Positions 15,219-23,297 of a stretch of DNA of 64,000 nucleotides are shown here, in pieces. Both the position numbers and the translations under genes were made by a program. Origin of the DNA: Streptomyces beigongshangae. Its GTDB lineage: Bacteria; Actinomycetota; Actinomycetes; Streptomycetales; Streptomycetaceae. The notes below the pieces were generated by a model, which did not search any database, was not told where the DNA came from, and saw only the letters and a list, made by a program, of their open reading frames with translations. Each line of letters opens with the position of its first letter. Position 1 is the first letter of the stretch. The stretch spans positions 1-64,000 of the forward strand of contig NZ_JAHKJW010000029.1 in NCBI RefSeq assembly GCF_019710745.1. The letters are read 5' to 3'.

Positions 15219-16268
15219 TCATCCCGACAGGACGTCCAGCAGACGGTCGACGTCGGCGGGCGTGTTGTACAGGTGGAAGGCGGCCCGCAGATGGCCGGCG
15301 CGGTCGGAGACCTCGATCCCCGCCCGGCTCAGCTCCCCCTGCCGGTGGCCCAGTCCGGGCACGGAGACGATGGCCGAGCCCGGCGCCGGGACCGGCTCCC
15401 GCCCCAGGGCGGCGAGCCCCGCGCGGAACCGGTCGGCCAGTGCGAGGTCATGGGCGTGCACGGCGTCCACCGTCAGCCTCTCGACCAGTTCCAGGGAGTG
15501 CCGGGCGCCCGCGTACGAGAAGAGGCTGGGGCTCTCGTCGAACCGCCGCGCGGAGCGAGCGAGCTCCTCGACCGGTCCGTAACAGCTCTGCCAGGGGTTC
15601 TCTCCCGCGACCCAGCCCGCGAAGAGCGGTTCGAGCCCTCCGAAGTCCTCCGGGACGACCAGGAAGGCCACGCCCCGCGGGCAGACGAGCCACTTGAAGG
15701 CGACCGAGGAGACGTAGTCGTACGCGTCCGCCTCGACCGGCAGCCATCCGGCGGCCTGGGACGCGTCGACGTACGTACGGGCGCCGTGTTCGCGCGCGGC
15801 CTCCCGCAGCGCCGGCAGGTCGGCGATCCGGCCGTCCGCGGACTGCGCGGCGCTCACCGCGACGAGCGCGGTGCCGGGGCGCACGGACTCGGCGATCCGC
15901 TCCAGCGGCACCGTGCGCACCTTGAGGTCGCGGCGCATGTGGAAGGGGTTCACCACGGAGGTGAAGTCGGCCTCGGCGGTGAGGACCTCGGCGCCCGCGG
16001 GCAGCGAGGCGGCGATCAGCGCGGTGTAGACGGCGACGGAGGCCCCGGCCGCGACCCGGCCGGCCGGGACTCCTAGGAGCCGGGCGAAGGAGGCGCGGGA
16101 CGCCTCCACGTCGGCGAACATGTCCTGCGGCCGGCCGGCCGCCACGGACTCGACGCCGGCCCGCACGGCGGCCACCGCGCGGGTCGGGAGCAGCCCGGTG
16201 CTGGCGGTGTTGAGGTAGGTGCTCCCGGGGGCGAACTCGGCACGGACGAGGCTCTCGAAGGTCTCCAT
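15219..16268 (-). CDS. Class V aminotransferase family protein
   Basis: A 349-residue fold-type I PLP protein. Typical marks are TYLNTASTGLLPTRAV at the N-terminus, the cofactor-stacking region AAGASVAVYTALIA, DASQAAGWLPVEADAYDYV (PLP Asp and substrate region) and the likely Schiff-base Lys in SSVAFKWLVCPRGVAF near residue 208. It resembles cysteine desulfurase-like and isopenicillin-N-epimerase-like members without a diagnostic sulfur-transfer Cys loop, so the substrate is unknown. I use the ATG at 16268; an upstream start at 16304 is possible. A GTTCC/GGAAC inverted repeat lies at 16321-16335 upstream. Confidence 0.8.
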   Translation of the reverse strand: METFESLVRAEFAPGSTYLNTASTGLLPTRAVAAVRAGVESVAAGRPQDMFADVEASRASFARLLGVPAGRVAAGASVAVYTALIAASLPAGAEVLTAEADFTSVVNPFHMRRDLKVRTVPLERIAESVRPGTALVAVSAAQSADGRIADLPALREAAREHGARTYVDASQAAGWLPVEADAYDYVSSVAFKWLVCPRGVAFLVVPEDFGGLEPLFAGWVAGENPWQSCYGPVEELARSARRFDESPSLFSYAGARHSLELVERLTVDAVHAHDLALADRFRAGLAALGREPVPAPGSAIVSVPGLGHRQGELSRAGIEVSDRAGHLRAAFHLYNTPADVDRLLDVLSG

Positions 16269-16360
16269 GGAACCACTCTGGGCCCCGCGCAACTGCCCGT
16301 CCATCGCGTTCTTTTACGTGGTTCCGCGTAGGAACGCTTATAGGTGCACGTCAGGGCAGG

Positions 16361-16437
16361 TCAGTGCTGGTGGGGCACCGCGCAGCCGTCCGGACCGCAC
16401 GCCTCGGCGCCGTCCTGGCCGCCCTGCTGGACCAGTT
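16361..16437 (-). other. Displaced C-terminal tail of the FrnE-family gene
   Basis: Read in the frame one base off the upstream ORF, this stretch encodes LVQQGGQDGAEACGPDGC followed by AVPHQH and a stop at 16361-16363. The ACGPDGC tail is what I recall at the end of intact actinobacterial FrnE/DsbA proteins. One extra G in the five-G run at 16441-16445 would restore continuity. Confidence 0.75.
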
Positions 16438-17085
16438 TCAGGGGGAGTGGCTCGCCCACGCCTGCTCCAGGGCCTGGGTGAAGACCTCGGCGGGCTGGGC
16501 GCCGGAGACGCCGTACCTGCGGTCGAGGACGAAGAACGGCACGCCGTTCGCACCCAGCCCGGCGGCCTCGCGCTCGTCGGCGCGGACGTCGTCGGCGTAC
16601 GCGGCCGGGTCGGCCAGCACCGTGCGGGCGTCGCCCTCGTCCAGCCCGGCGGAGACCGCCAGTTCGACGAGGCGCTCGTCGTCGCCGAAGACCGACCGCT
16701 CCTCGGCGAAGTTCGCCGTGTAGAGGATCTGGAGCAGCTCGTCCTGGCGGCCCCGCTCCCTGGCGAGGTGCAGCAGCCGGTGCATGTCGAAGGTGCTGCC
16801 GTGGTCGCGGCCCTCGGTGCGGTACTCCAGCCCCTCGGCGGCGGCCTGGGTACCGAGGCTCTTCTCACCGGCCTGCGCCTGCGCCTCGCTCATGCCGTAC
16901 TTTTCGGTGAGCATCGGGACGACGGGCTGGATGTCGTCCTTGGCGCGGCCGGGGTCGAGCTCGAAGGAACGGTGCACGACCTCGACGGCGTCGCGGTGCG
17001 GGAAGGCGGCGAGGGCCTTGTCGAAGCGGGCCTTGCCCACGTAGCACCACGGGCAGGCGATGTCGCTCCAGATCTCGACGCGCAT
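16438..17085 (-). CDS. DsbA/FrnE-family thiol oxidoreductase, C-terminal frameshift
   Basis: The open frame encodes 215 residues of a cytosolic DsbA-like protein (2-hydroxychromene-2-carboxylate isomerase/FrnE group). The thioredoxin fold begins MRVEIWSDIACPWCYVGK with a CPWC active site at residues 11-14, and the helical insert includes STFDMHRLLHLA. cis-Pro is in NGVPFFVLDRRYGVSGAQ. The ATG at 17085 follows GGAAGG and CGGAG. The frame stops at 16438 right after a run of five C (minus strand), and the expected Cys-containing tail continues in another frame to 16361. So this is either a recent frameshift mutation or a base-count error; the enzyme core is whole but a conserved CxxxxC tail is lost. 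Confidence 0.85.
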   Translation of the reverse strand: MRVEIWSDIACPWCYVGKARFDKALAAFPHRDAVEVVHRSFELDPGRAKDDIQPVVPMLTEKYGMSEAQAQAGEKSLGTQAAAEGLEYRTEGRDHGSTFDMHRLLHLARERGRQDELLQILYTANFAEERSVFGDDERLVELAVSAGLDEGDARTVLADPAAYADDVRADEREAAGLGANGVPFFVLDRRYGVSGAQPAEVFTQALEQAWASHSP

Positions 17086-17153
17086 GTCTCCGACCTTCCC
17101 TCTTCTCATGCATCAGCTGTGCCGATACGTGAACGTTCAAGGTTCGGTCGTTC

Positions 17154-17199
17154 ATTCCCCGCGGGCCCGTCTTTCAGGGGCGCGGGGAACTGCGCGACA
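17154..17199. repeat. Dispersed palindromic element, copy 3
   Basis: TTCCCCGCG (17154-17162) pairs with CGCGGGGAA (17181-17189), followed by CTGCGCGACA. The inner stem is degenerate here compared with other copies. Confidence 0.7.
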
Positions 17200-17232
17200 A
17201 GCCCTCACCGGGGGCGCGGGTGACGCCGGTCC

Positions 17233-18279
17233 TCAGACCGCGGCCAGGGCCGCGCGCAGCGCGGTCAGGCAGCGGTCCACGACCACCCCGTCCGCCGCCG
17301 CACCGTAGTGGTTGACCCGGATCATCGACGACGCCAGGGAGCCCCCGCCCGCCGCCAGCGGCAGGGAGGGGTCGAAGGCCAGCGCGCGGCCCACCACACC
17401 GGCGGCGTCGACCCCCGGAGGGGTCCGCAGCGTCGTGGCGACCGGCGCCGCATCGGACGCCTTGCGCACGTACGGCTCCAGGCCCCCGCCCAGCGCGAGC
17501 GCCCCCGCCCGGGTGGCCGCCGCGGCCGCGGCGTGCCGGGCCGCCACCGCGTCCGGGCCCTCCGCCTCGATCCGCTCCAGGCACGCCTCAAGCGCCAGCA
17601 TCTCCAGCTGCGCCGGGGCATGGAGGAGCACCTTGCGCCCGGCGTCGATCCACCGCTCCTTCCAGTCCAGGAGGGACAGGTAGGAGCGGCGCGGAGCGTG
17701 CGGGTTCGCGGCCATCCTGGCCCACGCCCGCTCGCTCACGGACACCGCCGAGACCCCCGCGGGCCCGCCCATCGCCTTCTGCGCCCCGATCACGCACAGG
17801 TCCACGCCCCACGCGTCCGGCAGTACCGGCTCCGCGCCGACCGACGCCACCGCGTCCAGGTAGAGGAGCGCGCCGTGCTCCCGTACGACCTCGCCGATCT
17901 CGGCGACCGGGTTGGTGTTGCCGGTGGCGGCCTCCGCGTGCACCAGGGAGACGAAGTCGGTCCCCGGGTGCTCGGCGAGGGCCTGGCGGACCTGCGCGGC
18001 CGTCACCGCCGCGTGGAACGGCACGGCCAGGTCGTGCACGGTCGCCCCGCAGTCCCGGAGCCAGTCGCCGAACGTCTGCCCGTACGGACCCGTGACCACG
18101 TTGAGCGCGGTCGTGCCGGGACCCGCGGCGCCACGAATGGCCCCCTCCAGGGGGAGCAGCGCCTCGCCCTGCGTGATCACCACGTCCTGCCGGGTGGACA
18201 GCAGTCGCGCCACCCGGTCCTCGATCGACGCGAAGTGCGCGGCGGTCAGTGGTGCCAGGTCCAGGAAGGGGTGGGTCAC
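17233..18279 (-). CDS. Class V aminotransferase (alanine-glyoxylate/serine-pyruvate type)
   Basis: A 348-residue PLP enzyme of the AGXT-like group. Marks include VVTGPYGQTFGDWLRDCGA, SLVHAEAATGNTNPVAEIGE (substrate and cofactor pocket), YLDAVASVGAEPVLPDAWGVD and the Schiff-base Lys in CVIGAQKAMGGPAGVSAVSV near residue 180. Likely amino donors or acceptors are small amino acids and 2-oxo acids. I chose the GTG at 18279 with GAAGAGAG upstream; a GTG at 18300 is the alternative. It is divergent from an amino-acid ABC transporter, with the 29-bp palindrome at 18383 between them, so both may serve one catabolic scheme. Confidence 0.85.
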   Translation of the reverse strand: MTHPFLDLAPLTAAHFASIEDRVARLLSTRQDVVITQGEALLPLEGAIRGAAGPGTTALNVVTGPYGQTFGDWLRDCGATVHDLAVPFHAAVTAAQVRQALAEHPGTDFVSLVHAEAATGNTNPVAEIGEVVREHGALLYLDAVASVGAEPVLPDAWGVDLCVIGAQKAMGGPAGVSAVSVSERAWARMAANPHAPRRSYLSLLDWKERWIDAGRKVLLHAPAQLEMLALEACLERIEAEGPDAVAARHAAAAAATRAGALALGGGLEPYVRKASDAAPVATTLRTPPGVDAAGVVGRALAFDPSLPLAAGGGSLASSMIRVNHYGAAADGVVVDRCLTALRAALAAV

Positions 18280-18382
18280 GGCGTTGCTCTCTTCGCTCAC
18301 GGGGTAGGCAGCAACGAGCGTAACCGCCGTCCCGGTGGCCGCCCCACCGGTGGCTTCCGGGACCGCGCGCCCCCGGGGCATG

Positions 18383-18411
18383 GGATGTGTTTGAGCACCT
18401 CAAACACATCC
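18383..18411. promoter_or_regulatory. 29-bp perfect palindrome, probable repressor operator
   Basis: Thirteen-base arms (18383-18395 and 18399-18411; inner half TGTGTTTGAG) flank CAC. It covers the -35 and spacer of the promoter for the amino-acid ABC operon and lies 104-132 bp upstream of the divergent aminotransferase start. Confidence 0.85.
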
Positions 18412-18418
18412 TTATAAT
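18390..18418 (+). promoter_or_regulatory. Sigma-70-like promoter of amino-acid ABC operon
   Basis: A TTTGAG -35 (18390-18395) and a consensus TATAAT -10 (18413-18418) are 17 bp apart. The binding-protein GTG is 37 bp downstream with GGAGG before it. An AT-rich consensus -10 is rare in this GC-rich DNA. Confidence 0.75.
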
Positions 18419-18454
18419 CAGGAGTCACAGTTTCCCCACAGGAGGTCACCTCTC

Positions 18455-19303
18455 GTGAAGACCGCCCCCGCGCGCCGGACCCGCATGCTGGCCGCCACCA
18501 CCGCGACGGCCGGGCTGCTGCTCGTCGCCGGCTGCTCCTCGGACGACGACGGGGGCGAGAAGACCACGGCGAACGGGGTCGAGCTCGTCAAGAGCGGGCA
18601 GCTCACCACCTGCACGCACCTGCCGTACCCGCCGTTCCAGTCGGAGATCGACGGCAAGGTGCAGGGCTTCGACGTCGCCCTGGTCGACCTGGTCGCGAAG
18701 GACCTGGGAGTCAAGCAGGAGATCCTCGACCAGCCCTTCGAGAACTTCAAGACCGGCGGGTCCCTGAACTCCGGCCAGTGCGACCTCGCCGCGGCCGGCA
18801 TGACGATCACCGACGAGCGCAAGAAGAACGTCGACTTCTCCGACCCGTACTTCGAGGCCACCCAGGGCGTCCTGGCCGGCAAGAAGAGCGGCATCGCCTC
18901 CCTCGCGGACCTCAAGGGCAAGAAGGTCGGCGCGCAGGCGCAGACCACCGGCGAGGAGTTCGCGAAGGGCAAGGGCCTGAACCCGGTCTCCTTCGAGTCC
19001 TCGGACGCCCTCCTCAACGGCCTGCGCACCGGCCAGGTCAAGGCCGTCGTCATCGACTACCCCGTCCTCCAGGGCTGGCTGAAGGACAAGGCCAACGCCG
19101 ACGCCTTCGAGGTCGCCGACAACATCAACACCGGTGAGGAGTACGGCTTCACCATGAAGAAGGGCAACACCAAGCTCCTCGAAGCCGTGAACAAGGCGCT
19201 GGCGGACGCGAAGTCGGACGGCACGTACAAGAAGCTGTACGAGAAGTGGATCGGCCCGTACGACGAGAGTGCCGCCTCGGCCGCTCCCTCCGCCTCCTCA
19301 TGA
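18455..19303 (+). CDS. Polar amino-acid ABC transporter substrate-binding lipoprotein
   Basis: A 282-residue family 3 solute-binding protein. Its signal peptide ends in a lipobox (LLLVAGC, Cys26). The body has the expected LTTCTHLPYPPFQSEIDGKV, GFDVALVDLVAKDLGV, CDLAAAGMTITDERKKNVDF, a second lobe with KKVGAQAQTTGEEFAKGKG, and EEYGFTMKKGNTKLLEAVN near the end. The GTG start has AGGAGG seven bases upstream. The ligand is a polar amino acid or related zwitterion, not defined by sequence. It is coupled to the permease by a 4-nt overlap. Confidence 0.92.
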   Translation: MKTAPARRTRMLAATTATAGLLLVAGCSSDDDGGEKTTANGVELVKSGQLTTCTHLPYPPFQSEIDGKVQGFDVALVDLVAKDLGVKQEILDQPFENFKTGGSLNSGQCDLAAAGMTITDERKKNVDFSDPYFEATQGVLAGKKSGIASLADLKGKKVGAQAQTTGEEFAKGKGLNPVSFESSDALLNGLRTGQVKAVVIDYPVLQGWLKDKANADAFEVADNINTGEEYGFTMKKGNTKLLEAVNKALADAKSDGTYKKLYEKWIGPYDESAASAAPSASS

Positions 19304-20133
19304 GCGAGGCCGGCACCCGGGTCCAGCCCCGCCGCAAGGGCCTGAGCAGGCGCCGGAAGCGGGCCGTGTCGCAGGGCGTCCAGTACGCGGTGTTCGTCGC
19401 CGCGCTGGTCGCCCTCGGTCTCACGGCCGACTGGGAACAGCTGCGGAACCAGTTCGCGCAGGTGGACCTGGCCGAGCGGATGTTCCCGGACATCATCACG
19501 CTGGCGCTGAAGAACACCGTCCTCTACACGCTGTCCGGCTTCGTCTTCGGCCTCGTCCTCGGCGTGGTCGTCGCCCTGATGCGGCTCTCCTCGGTGGGTC
19601 CGTACCGCTGGCTGGCCGGCGTCTACATCGAGATCTTCCGCGGGCTGCCCGCCCTGCTGATCTTCATCTTCGTGGGCGTCGCCGTGCCCCTGGCGTTCCC
19701 CGGCACGGAGATCCCCGGCGGCACGTACGGGAAGGTCGCGCTCGCGCTCGGCCTGGTGGCCGCCGCGTACATGGCGGAGACGATCCGCGCGGGCATCCAG
19801 GCCGTGCCCAAGGGGCAGATGGAGGCGGCCCGGTCGCTGGGCTTCTCGCACGGCCGGGCGATGGTCTCCATCATCATCCCGCAGGCGTTCCGCATCGTGA
19901 TCCCGCCGCTCACCAACGAGCTGGTGCTCCTCTTCAAGGACTCCTCGCTGGTGCTGTTCCTCGGGGTCACCCTGGAGGAGCGCGAACTCTCCAAGTTCGG
20001 GCGCGACCTGGCCAGCGAGACCGCCAACTCGACACCGATCCTGGTGGCGGGCCTGTGCTACCTGCTGGTCACCATCCCGCTCGGTTTCGTCGTACGCCGC
20101 CTTGAGACGAAGGCCGGAAAGGCCACCAAGTGA
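19300..20133 (+). CDS. Amino-acid ABC transporter permease
   Basis: A 277-residue HisM/GlnP-type membrane protein. The ATG at 19300 overlaps the binding-protein stop. It has a basic N-terminal tail (RKGLSRRRKRAV), about five transmembrane segments, a long first extracytoplasmic loop and the EAA-type loop EAARSLGFSHGRAMVSIIIP followed by QAFRIVIPPLTNELVLLFKD. A single permease gene suggests a homodimer. It also overlaps the downstream ATPase gene by 4 nt. Confidence 0.93.
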   Translation: MSEAGTRVQPRRKGLSRRRKRAVSQGVQYAVFVAALVALGLTADWEQLRNQFAQVDLAERMFPDIITLALKNTVLYTLSGFVFGLVLGVVVALMRLSSVGPYRWLAGVYIEIFRGLPALLIFIFVGVAVPLAFPGTEIPGGTYGKVALALGLVAAAYMAETIRAGIQAVPKGQMEAARSLGFSHGRAMVSIIIPQAFRIVIPPLTNELVLLFKDSSLVLFLGVTLEERELSKFGRDLASETANSTPILVAGLCYLLVTIPLGFVVRRLETKAGKATK

Positions 20134-20996
20134 CCACCGAGAACAGCCGGACCACCGAGAACAGCCGGACCACCGGGAACAACCAGAACACCGGGAACAG
20201 CGGGGGCGGTACGCCGGAGATCGAGGTCCGCGGCCTGCACAAGTCGTTCGGCGACAACGAGGTGCTGCGCGGCATCGACCTGGAGATCGCCTCCGGCGAG
20301 GTCGTGTGCGTCATCGGCCCCTCGGGATCCGGCAAGTCGACCCTGCTCCGCTGCGTGAACCTCCTGGAGGAGCCGACCCGGGGCCAGGTCTTCGTCGGCG
20401 GCACCGAGGTCACCGACCCGGACGTCGACATCGACGCCGTACGCCGCCGGATCGGCATGGTCTTCCAGCAGTTCAACCTCTTCCCGCACCTGACGGTGAC
20501 CGACAACCTGGTGCTGCCGCAGCGCCGGGTGCTGGGCCGGGACAAGGAGGCGGCCGCGGAGGTCGCCGCCGAGAACCTCCGGCGCGTCGGGCTCTCCGAG
20601 AAGGCGGCGGCCTACCCCGGCTCGCTCTCCGGCGGGCAGCAGCAGCGTGTCGCCATCGCCCGCGCGCTCGCCATGGGTCCCGAGGTGATGCTCTTCGACG
20701 AGCCCACCTCGGCGCTCGACCCGGAACTGGTCGGGGACGTCCTCGCCGTGATGCGCATGCTCGCCGACGAGGGCATGACCATGATGGTGGTCACCCACGA
20801 GATGTCCTTCGCCCGCGAGGTCGCCGACCGCGTCGTCTTCATGGACGGCGGCGTCGTCGTCGAGGAGGGCGCTCCGGAGCGGGTCATCGGCAACCCGGCC
20901 CACGACCGCACCCGCCACTTCCTGTCCCGTCTCCTCGACCCGGCGATGGCACAGGTGCAGGAGGGCACCCCGGACGGGCCGGACGAGTCCCCGTAG
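20130..20996 (+). CDS. Amino-acid ABC transporter ATP-binding protein
   Basis: A 288-residue GlnQ-type ATPase. Walker A is GPSGSGKST near residue 63, Q-loop VFQQFNLFPHLTV, signature LSGGQQQRVAIARALA, Walker B VMLFDEPTSALDPE and switch His in VVTHEMSFARE. The first 25 residues are an unusual Thr/Asn/Ser-rich extension (TTENSR twice) made by an 18-bp tandem repeat at 20133-20168, not part of the ATPase fold. The core starts near EIEVRGLHKSFGD. The GTG start overlaps the permease stop. Confidence 0.94.
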   Translation: MTTENSRTTENSRTTGNNQNTGNSGGGTPEIEVRGLHKSFGDNEVLRGIDLEIASGEVVCVIGPSGSGKSTLLRCVNLLEEPTRGQVFVGGTEVTDPDVDIDAVRRRIGMVFQQFNLFPHLTVTDNLVLPQRRVLGRDKEAAAEVAAENLRRVGLSEKAAAYPGSLSGGQQQRVAIARALAMGPEVMLFDEPTSALDPELVGDVLAVMRMLADEGMTMMVVTHEMSFAREVADRVVFMDGGVVVEEGAPERVIGNPAHDRTRHFLSRLLDPAMAQVQEGTPDGPDESP

Positions 20997-21036
20997 GACA
21001 CGGGCGGCCCGCCGCGGACGAACTAGGCTGCCGCGC

Positions 21037-22131
21037 ATGAGCGATCGGTCGGCGGTACTGCACGTGAAGGGCCGGGTGCTGGTCGGTCCGGACGACGTCC
21101 GGGACGAACTGTGGGTCGTGGACGGCAAGGTCACATACGACCGCCCCGCCACGGCCCGGGACGTCCGTACGGTCGACGGCTGGGCCCTGCCGGGACTGGT
21201 GGACGCCCACTGCCACGTGGGCCTCGGTCCCCACGGCCCCGTCCCCGACGACGAGTCGGAGAAGCAGGCCCTGGCCGACCGGGAGGCCGGCACCCTGCTC
21301 CTGCGCGACGCGGGCTCGCCCTCCGACACCCGCTGGGTCGACGACCGCGACGACCTGCCGAAGATCATCAGAGCGGGCCGCCACATCGCCCGCACCCGCC
21401 GCTACCTCCGCGGGTACGCGCACGAGATCGAGCCGGCGGACCTCGTCGCGTACGTGGCGCGGGAGGCCCGGCGCGGTGACGGCTGGGTGAAGCTGGTGGG
21501 CGACTGGATCGACCGCGCAACGGGCGACCTCGCCGCCTGCTGGCCGCGCGACGCGCTCGGGGCGGCGATCGCCGAGGCGCACCGGCTCGGTGCCCGCGTC
21601 ACCGCGCACTGCTTCGCGGAGGACTCGCTGCGGGACCTCGTCGAGGCGGGCATCGACTGTGTCGAGCACGCCACCGGGCTGACCGGGGACACGATCCCGC
21701 TCTTCGCCGAGCGCGGCGTCGCGATCGTCCCGACCCTCGTCAACATCGCGACGTTCCCGCGGCTCGCGGCCGGGGGCGACGAGAAGTTCCCCCGGTGGTC
21801 CGCGCACATGAGGCGGCTGCACGAGCGGCGCCACGACACCGTGCGCGCCGCGTACGACGCCGGGATCCCGGTGTTCGTCGGCACCGACGCGGGCGGCACG
21901 CTCCCGCACGGCCTGGTGGCGGAGGAGGTCGCCGAGCTGGTCACCGCGGGGATCCCGCCCGCCGAGGCGCTGTCGGCCACCACCTGGGGCGCCCGGGCGT
22001 GGCTGGGACGGCCGGGCCTGGAGGAGGGCGCACCGGCCGACCTCGTCGTGTACGGGGAGGACCCGCGGGCGGACGTACGGGTGCTGGCGGCGCCGCGCCG
22101 GGTGGTGCTGAACGGCCGGCCGGTCGCCTAG
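21037..22131 (+). CDS. Metal-dependent amidohydrolase (imidazolonepropionase-like)
   Basis: A 364-residue subtype I amidohydrolase with a small beta-sandwich and a TIM barrel. Metal ligands are visible: GLVDAHCHVG (HxH, residues about 55-62), a candidate bridging Lys in GWVKLVGDWI, His in RVTAHCFAED and CVEHATGLTG, and the catalytic Asp in VFVGTDAGGTLPHG. Enzymes of this group cleave amide, urea-like or ring C-N bonds, including Xaa-Pro or N-acyl substrates. It is 40 bp after the ATPase gene and may act on the transported compound; that is inference. Confidence 0.85.
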   Translation: MSDRSAVLHVKGRVLVGPDDVRDELWVVDGKVTYDRPATARDVRTVDGWALPGLVDAHCHVGLGPHGPVPDDESEKQALADREAGTLLLRDAGSPSDTRWVDDRDDLPKIIRAGRHIARTRRYLRGYAHEIEPADLVAYVAREARRGDGWVKLVGDWIDRATGDLAACWPRDALGAAIAEAHRLGARVTAHCFAEDSLRDLVEAGIDCVEHATGLTGDTIPLFAERGVAIVPTLVNIATFPRLAAGGDEKFPRWSAHMRRLHERRHDTVRAAYDAGIPVFVGTDAGGTLPHGLVAEEVAELVTAGIPPAEALSATTWGARAWLGRPGLEEGAPADLVVYGEDPRADVRVLAAPRRVVLNGRPVA

Positions 22132-22156
22132 GGCCCCCGGGCGGCGGGCGCTCCCG

Positions 22157-22197
22157 CGCGGTTCCCCGCGCCCCCGAAAGGGGCGCGGGGAACCGCG
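22157..22197. repeat. Dispersed palindromic element, copy 4; bidirectional terminator
   Basis: Perfect 18-bp arms (22157-22174 and 22180-22197) around CGAAA; the fullest copy in the window. It lies between the convergent amidohydrolase and the last gene of the cobalamin operon, so it probably ends both transcripts. Confidence 0.85.
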
Positions 22198-22229
22198 TGC
22201 CGCGCCACCACCGGCCCGCACGTGACAAC

Positions 22230-23297
22230 TCAGGCCAGGGCGCGGCCCAGGGCCCGCAGAAAGCGGCCCGTCGTCGCACGGTCGCGCACCGCAACCCGGA
22301 ACCACGTGCCGTCGAGCCCGGGAAACGTGTCACCGCGCCGCACCGCGAACCCCAGCTCCCGCAACCGCCCCCGCACGGCCGCCGCCCCCGGCAGCCCGAC
22401 GAGCACGAACGGCCCCTCCGCGGGCCCCGCGACCCGGAGCCCGGCGGACGCGAACTCCGCGAGCCCGGCCACCAGGTGCGCCCGGTCGGCGGCGACCCGG
22501 CGCGCCACCCGCGCCTGCTCGGCGAGCGCCCGCCCGGTCATGCACGCCTCCGCCGCCGCCAGCGCGGGTGTGGACACCGGCCACAGCGGCCGGCCGCGGT
22601 CGAGCGCCGCGACCGTTCCGGGCGGGGCGAGCACGTAACCGATCCGCAGCCCCGCCAGCCCCCACGTCTTCGTGAGGCTGCGCAGCACCACGAGCCCCGG
22701 CAGGTCCGTCCGCCCCGCGAGCGCCTCCCGCTCCTGGGGCACCGCGTCCATGAACGCCTCGTCGACCACCAGCGTCCGCCCCTGACGTGCGAGCCGGGCG
22801 ATCAGCGCGGCCGGATGGAGGACGGACGTCGGATTGGTCGGGTTGCCGATCACGACCAGGTCCGCGTCCCCGGGCACGGCCGACGGGTCCAGGCGGAACC
22901 CGTCCTCGGGCCGCAGCAGCACCCGCTCCACGCTGTGCCCCGCGTCCCGCAGAGCCGCCTCCGGCTCGGTGAACTGCGGGTGCACGACCACCGGACGGCG
23001 CACCGCCAGCGCACGGGCGAGCAGCACGAACGCCTCGGCGGCCCCGGCCGTGAGCAGCACCCGCTCCACCGGCAGCCCGTGCCGCGCCGCCACCGCGGCC
23101 CGCGCGGCCCGCCCGTCCGGGTAGGCCGCGAGCCCGCCCAGCGACCCGGCGACGTGGTCGCGCAGCCAGGCCGGGGGAGTGCCGGCCCGGACGTTCACGG
23201 CGAGGTCGACCAGCGCCGAACCGTCGTCACGCACCTCGGCGTCACCGTGATGCCGCAGGTCGTGCGTCTCCTCCCGGCGGGCGCTGTCAGTGCGCAT
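22230..23297 (-). CDS. cobC: CobC: threonine-phosphate decarboxylase-like PLP protein of B12 synthesis
   Basis: A 355-residue histidinol-phosphate-aminotransferase-like PLP protein of the Rv2231c/CobC type, likely making the aminopropanol-phosphate arm of cobalamin. Features are YPDGRAARAAVAARHGLPVE, LLTAGAAEAFVLLARAL, the PLP Asn/Asp region VVIGNPTNPTSVL and TLVVDEAFMDAVP, and the Schiff-base Lys in LRSLTKTWGLAGLRIGY. I chose the ATG at 23297 with an 11-bp overlap into cbiX; a GTG at 23315 is possible. It is the last gene of the cobalamin operon. Confidence 0.88.
   Translation of the reverse strand: MRTDSARREETHDLRHHGDAEVRDDGSALVDLAVNVRAGTPPAWLRDHVAGSLGGLAAYPDGRAARAAVAARHGLPVERVLLTAGAAEAFVLLARALAVRRPVVVHPQFTEPEAALRDAGHSVERVLLRPEDGFRLDPSAVPGDADLVVIGNPTNPTSVLHPAALIARLARQGRTLVVDEAFMDAVPQEREALAGRTDLPGLVVLRSLTKTWGLAGLRIGYVLAPPGTVAALDRGRPLWPVSTPALAAAEACMTGRALAEQARVARRVAADRAHLVAGLAEFASAGLRVAGPAEGPFVLVGLPGAAAVRGRLRELGFAVRRGDTFPGLDGTWFRVAVRDRATTGRFLRALGRALA

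Noticed and set aside
16304..16304. Upstream start for the class V aminotransferase (adds 12 residues)
   Set aside because: Kept as an alternative only; family members begin near METFESL and the extra residues are not typical, though the ribosome site does not settle it.
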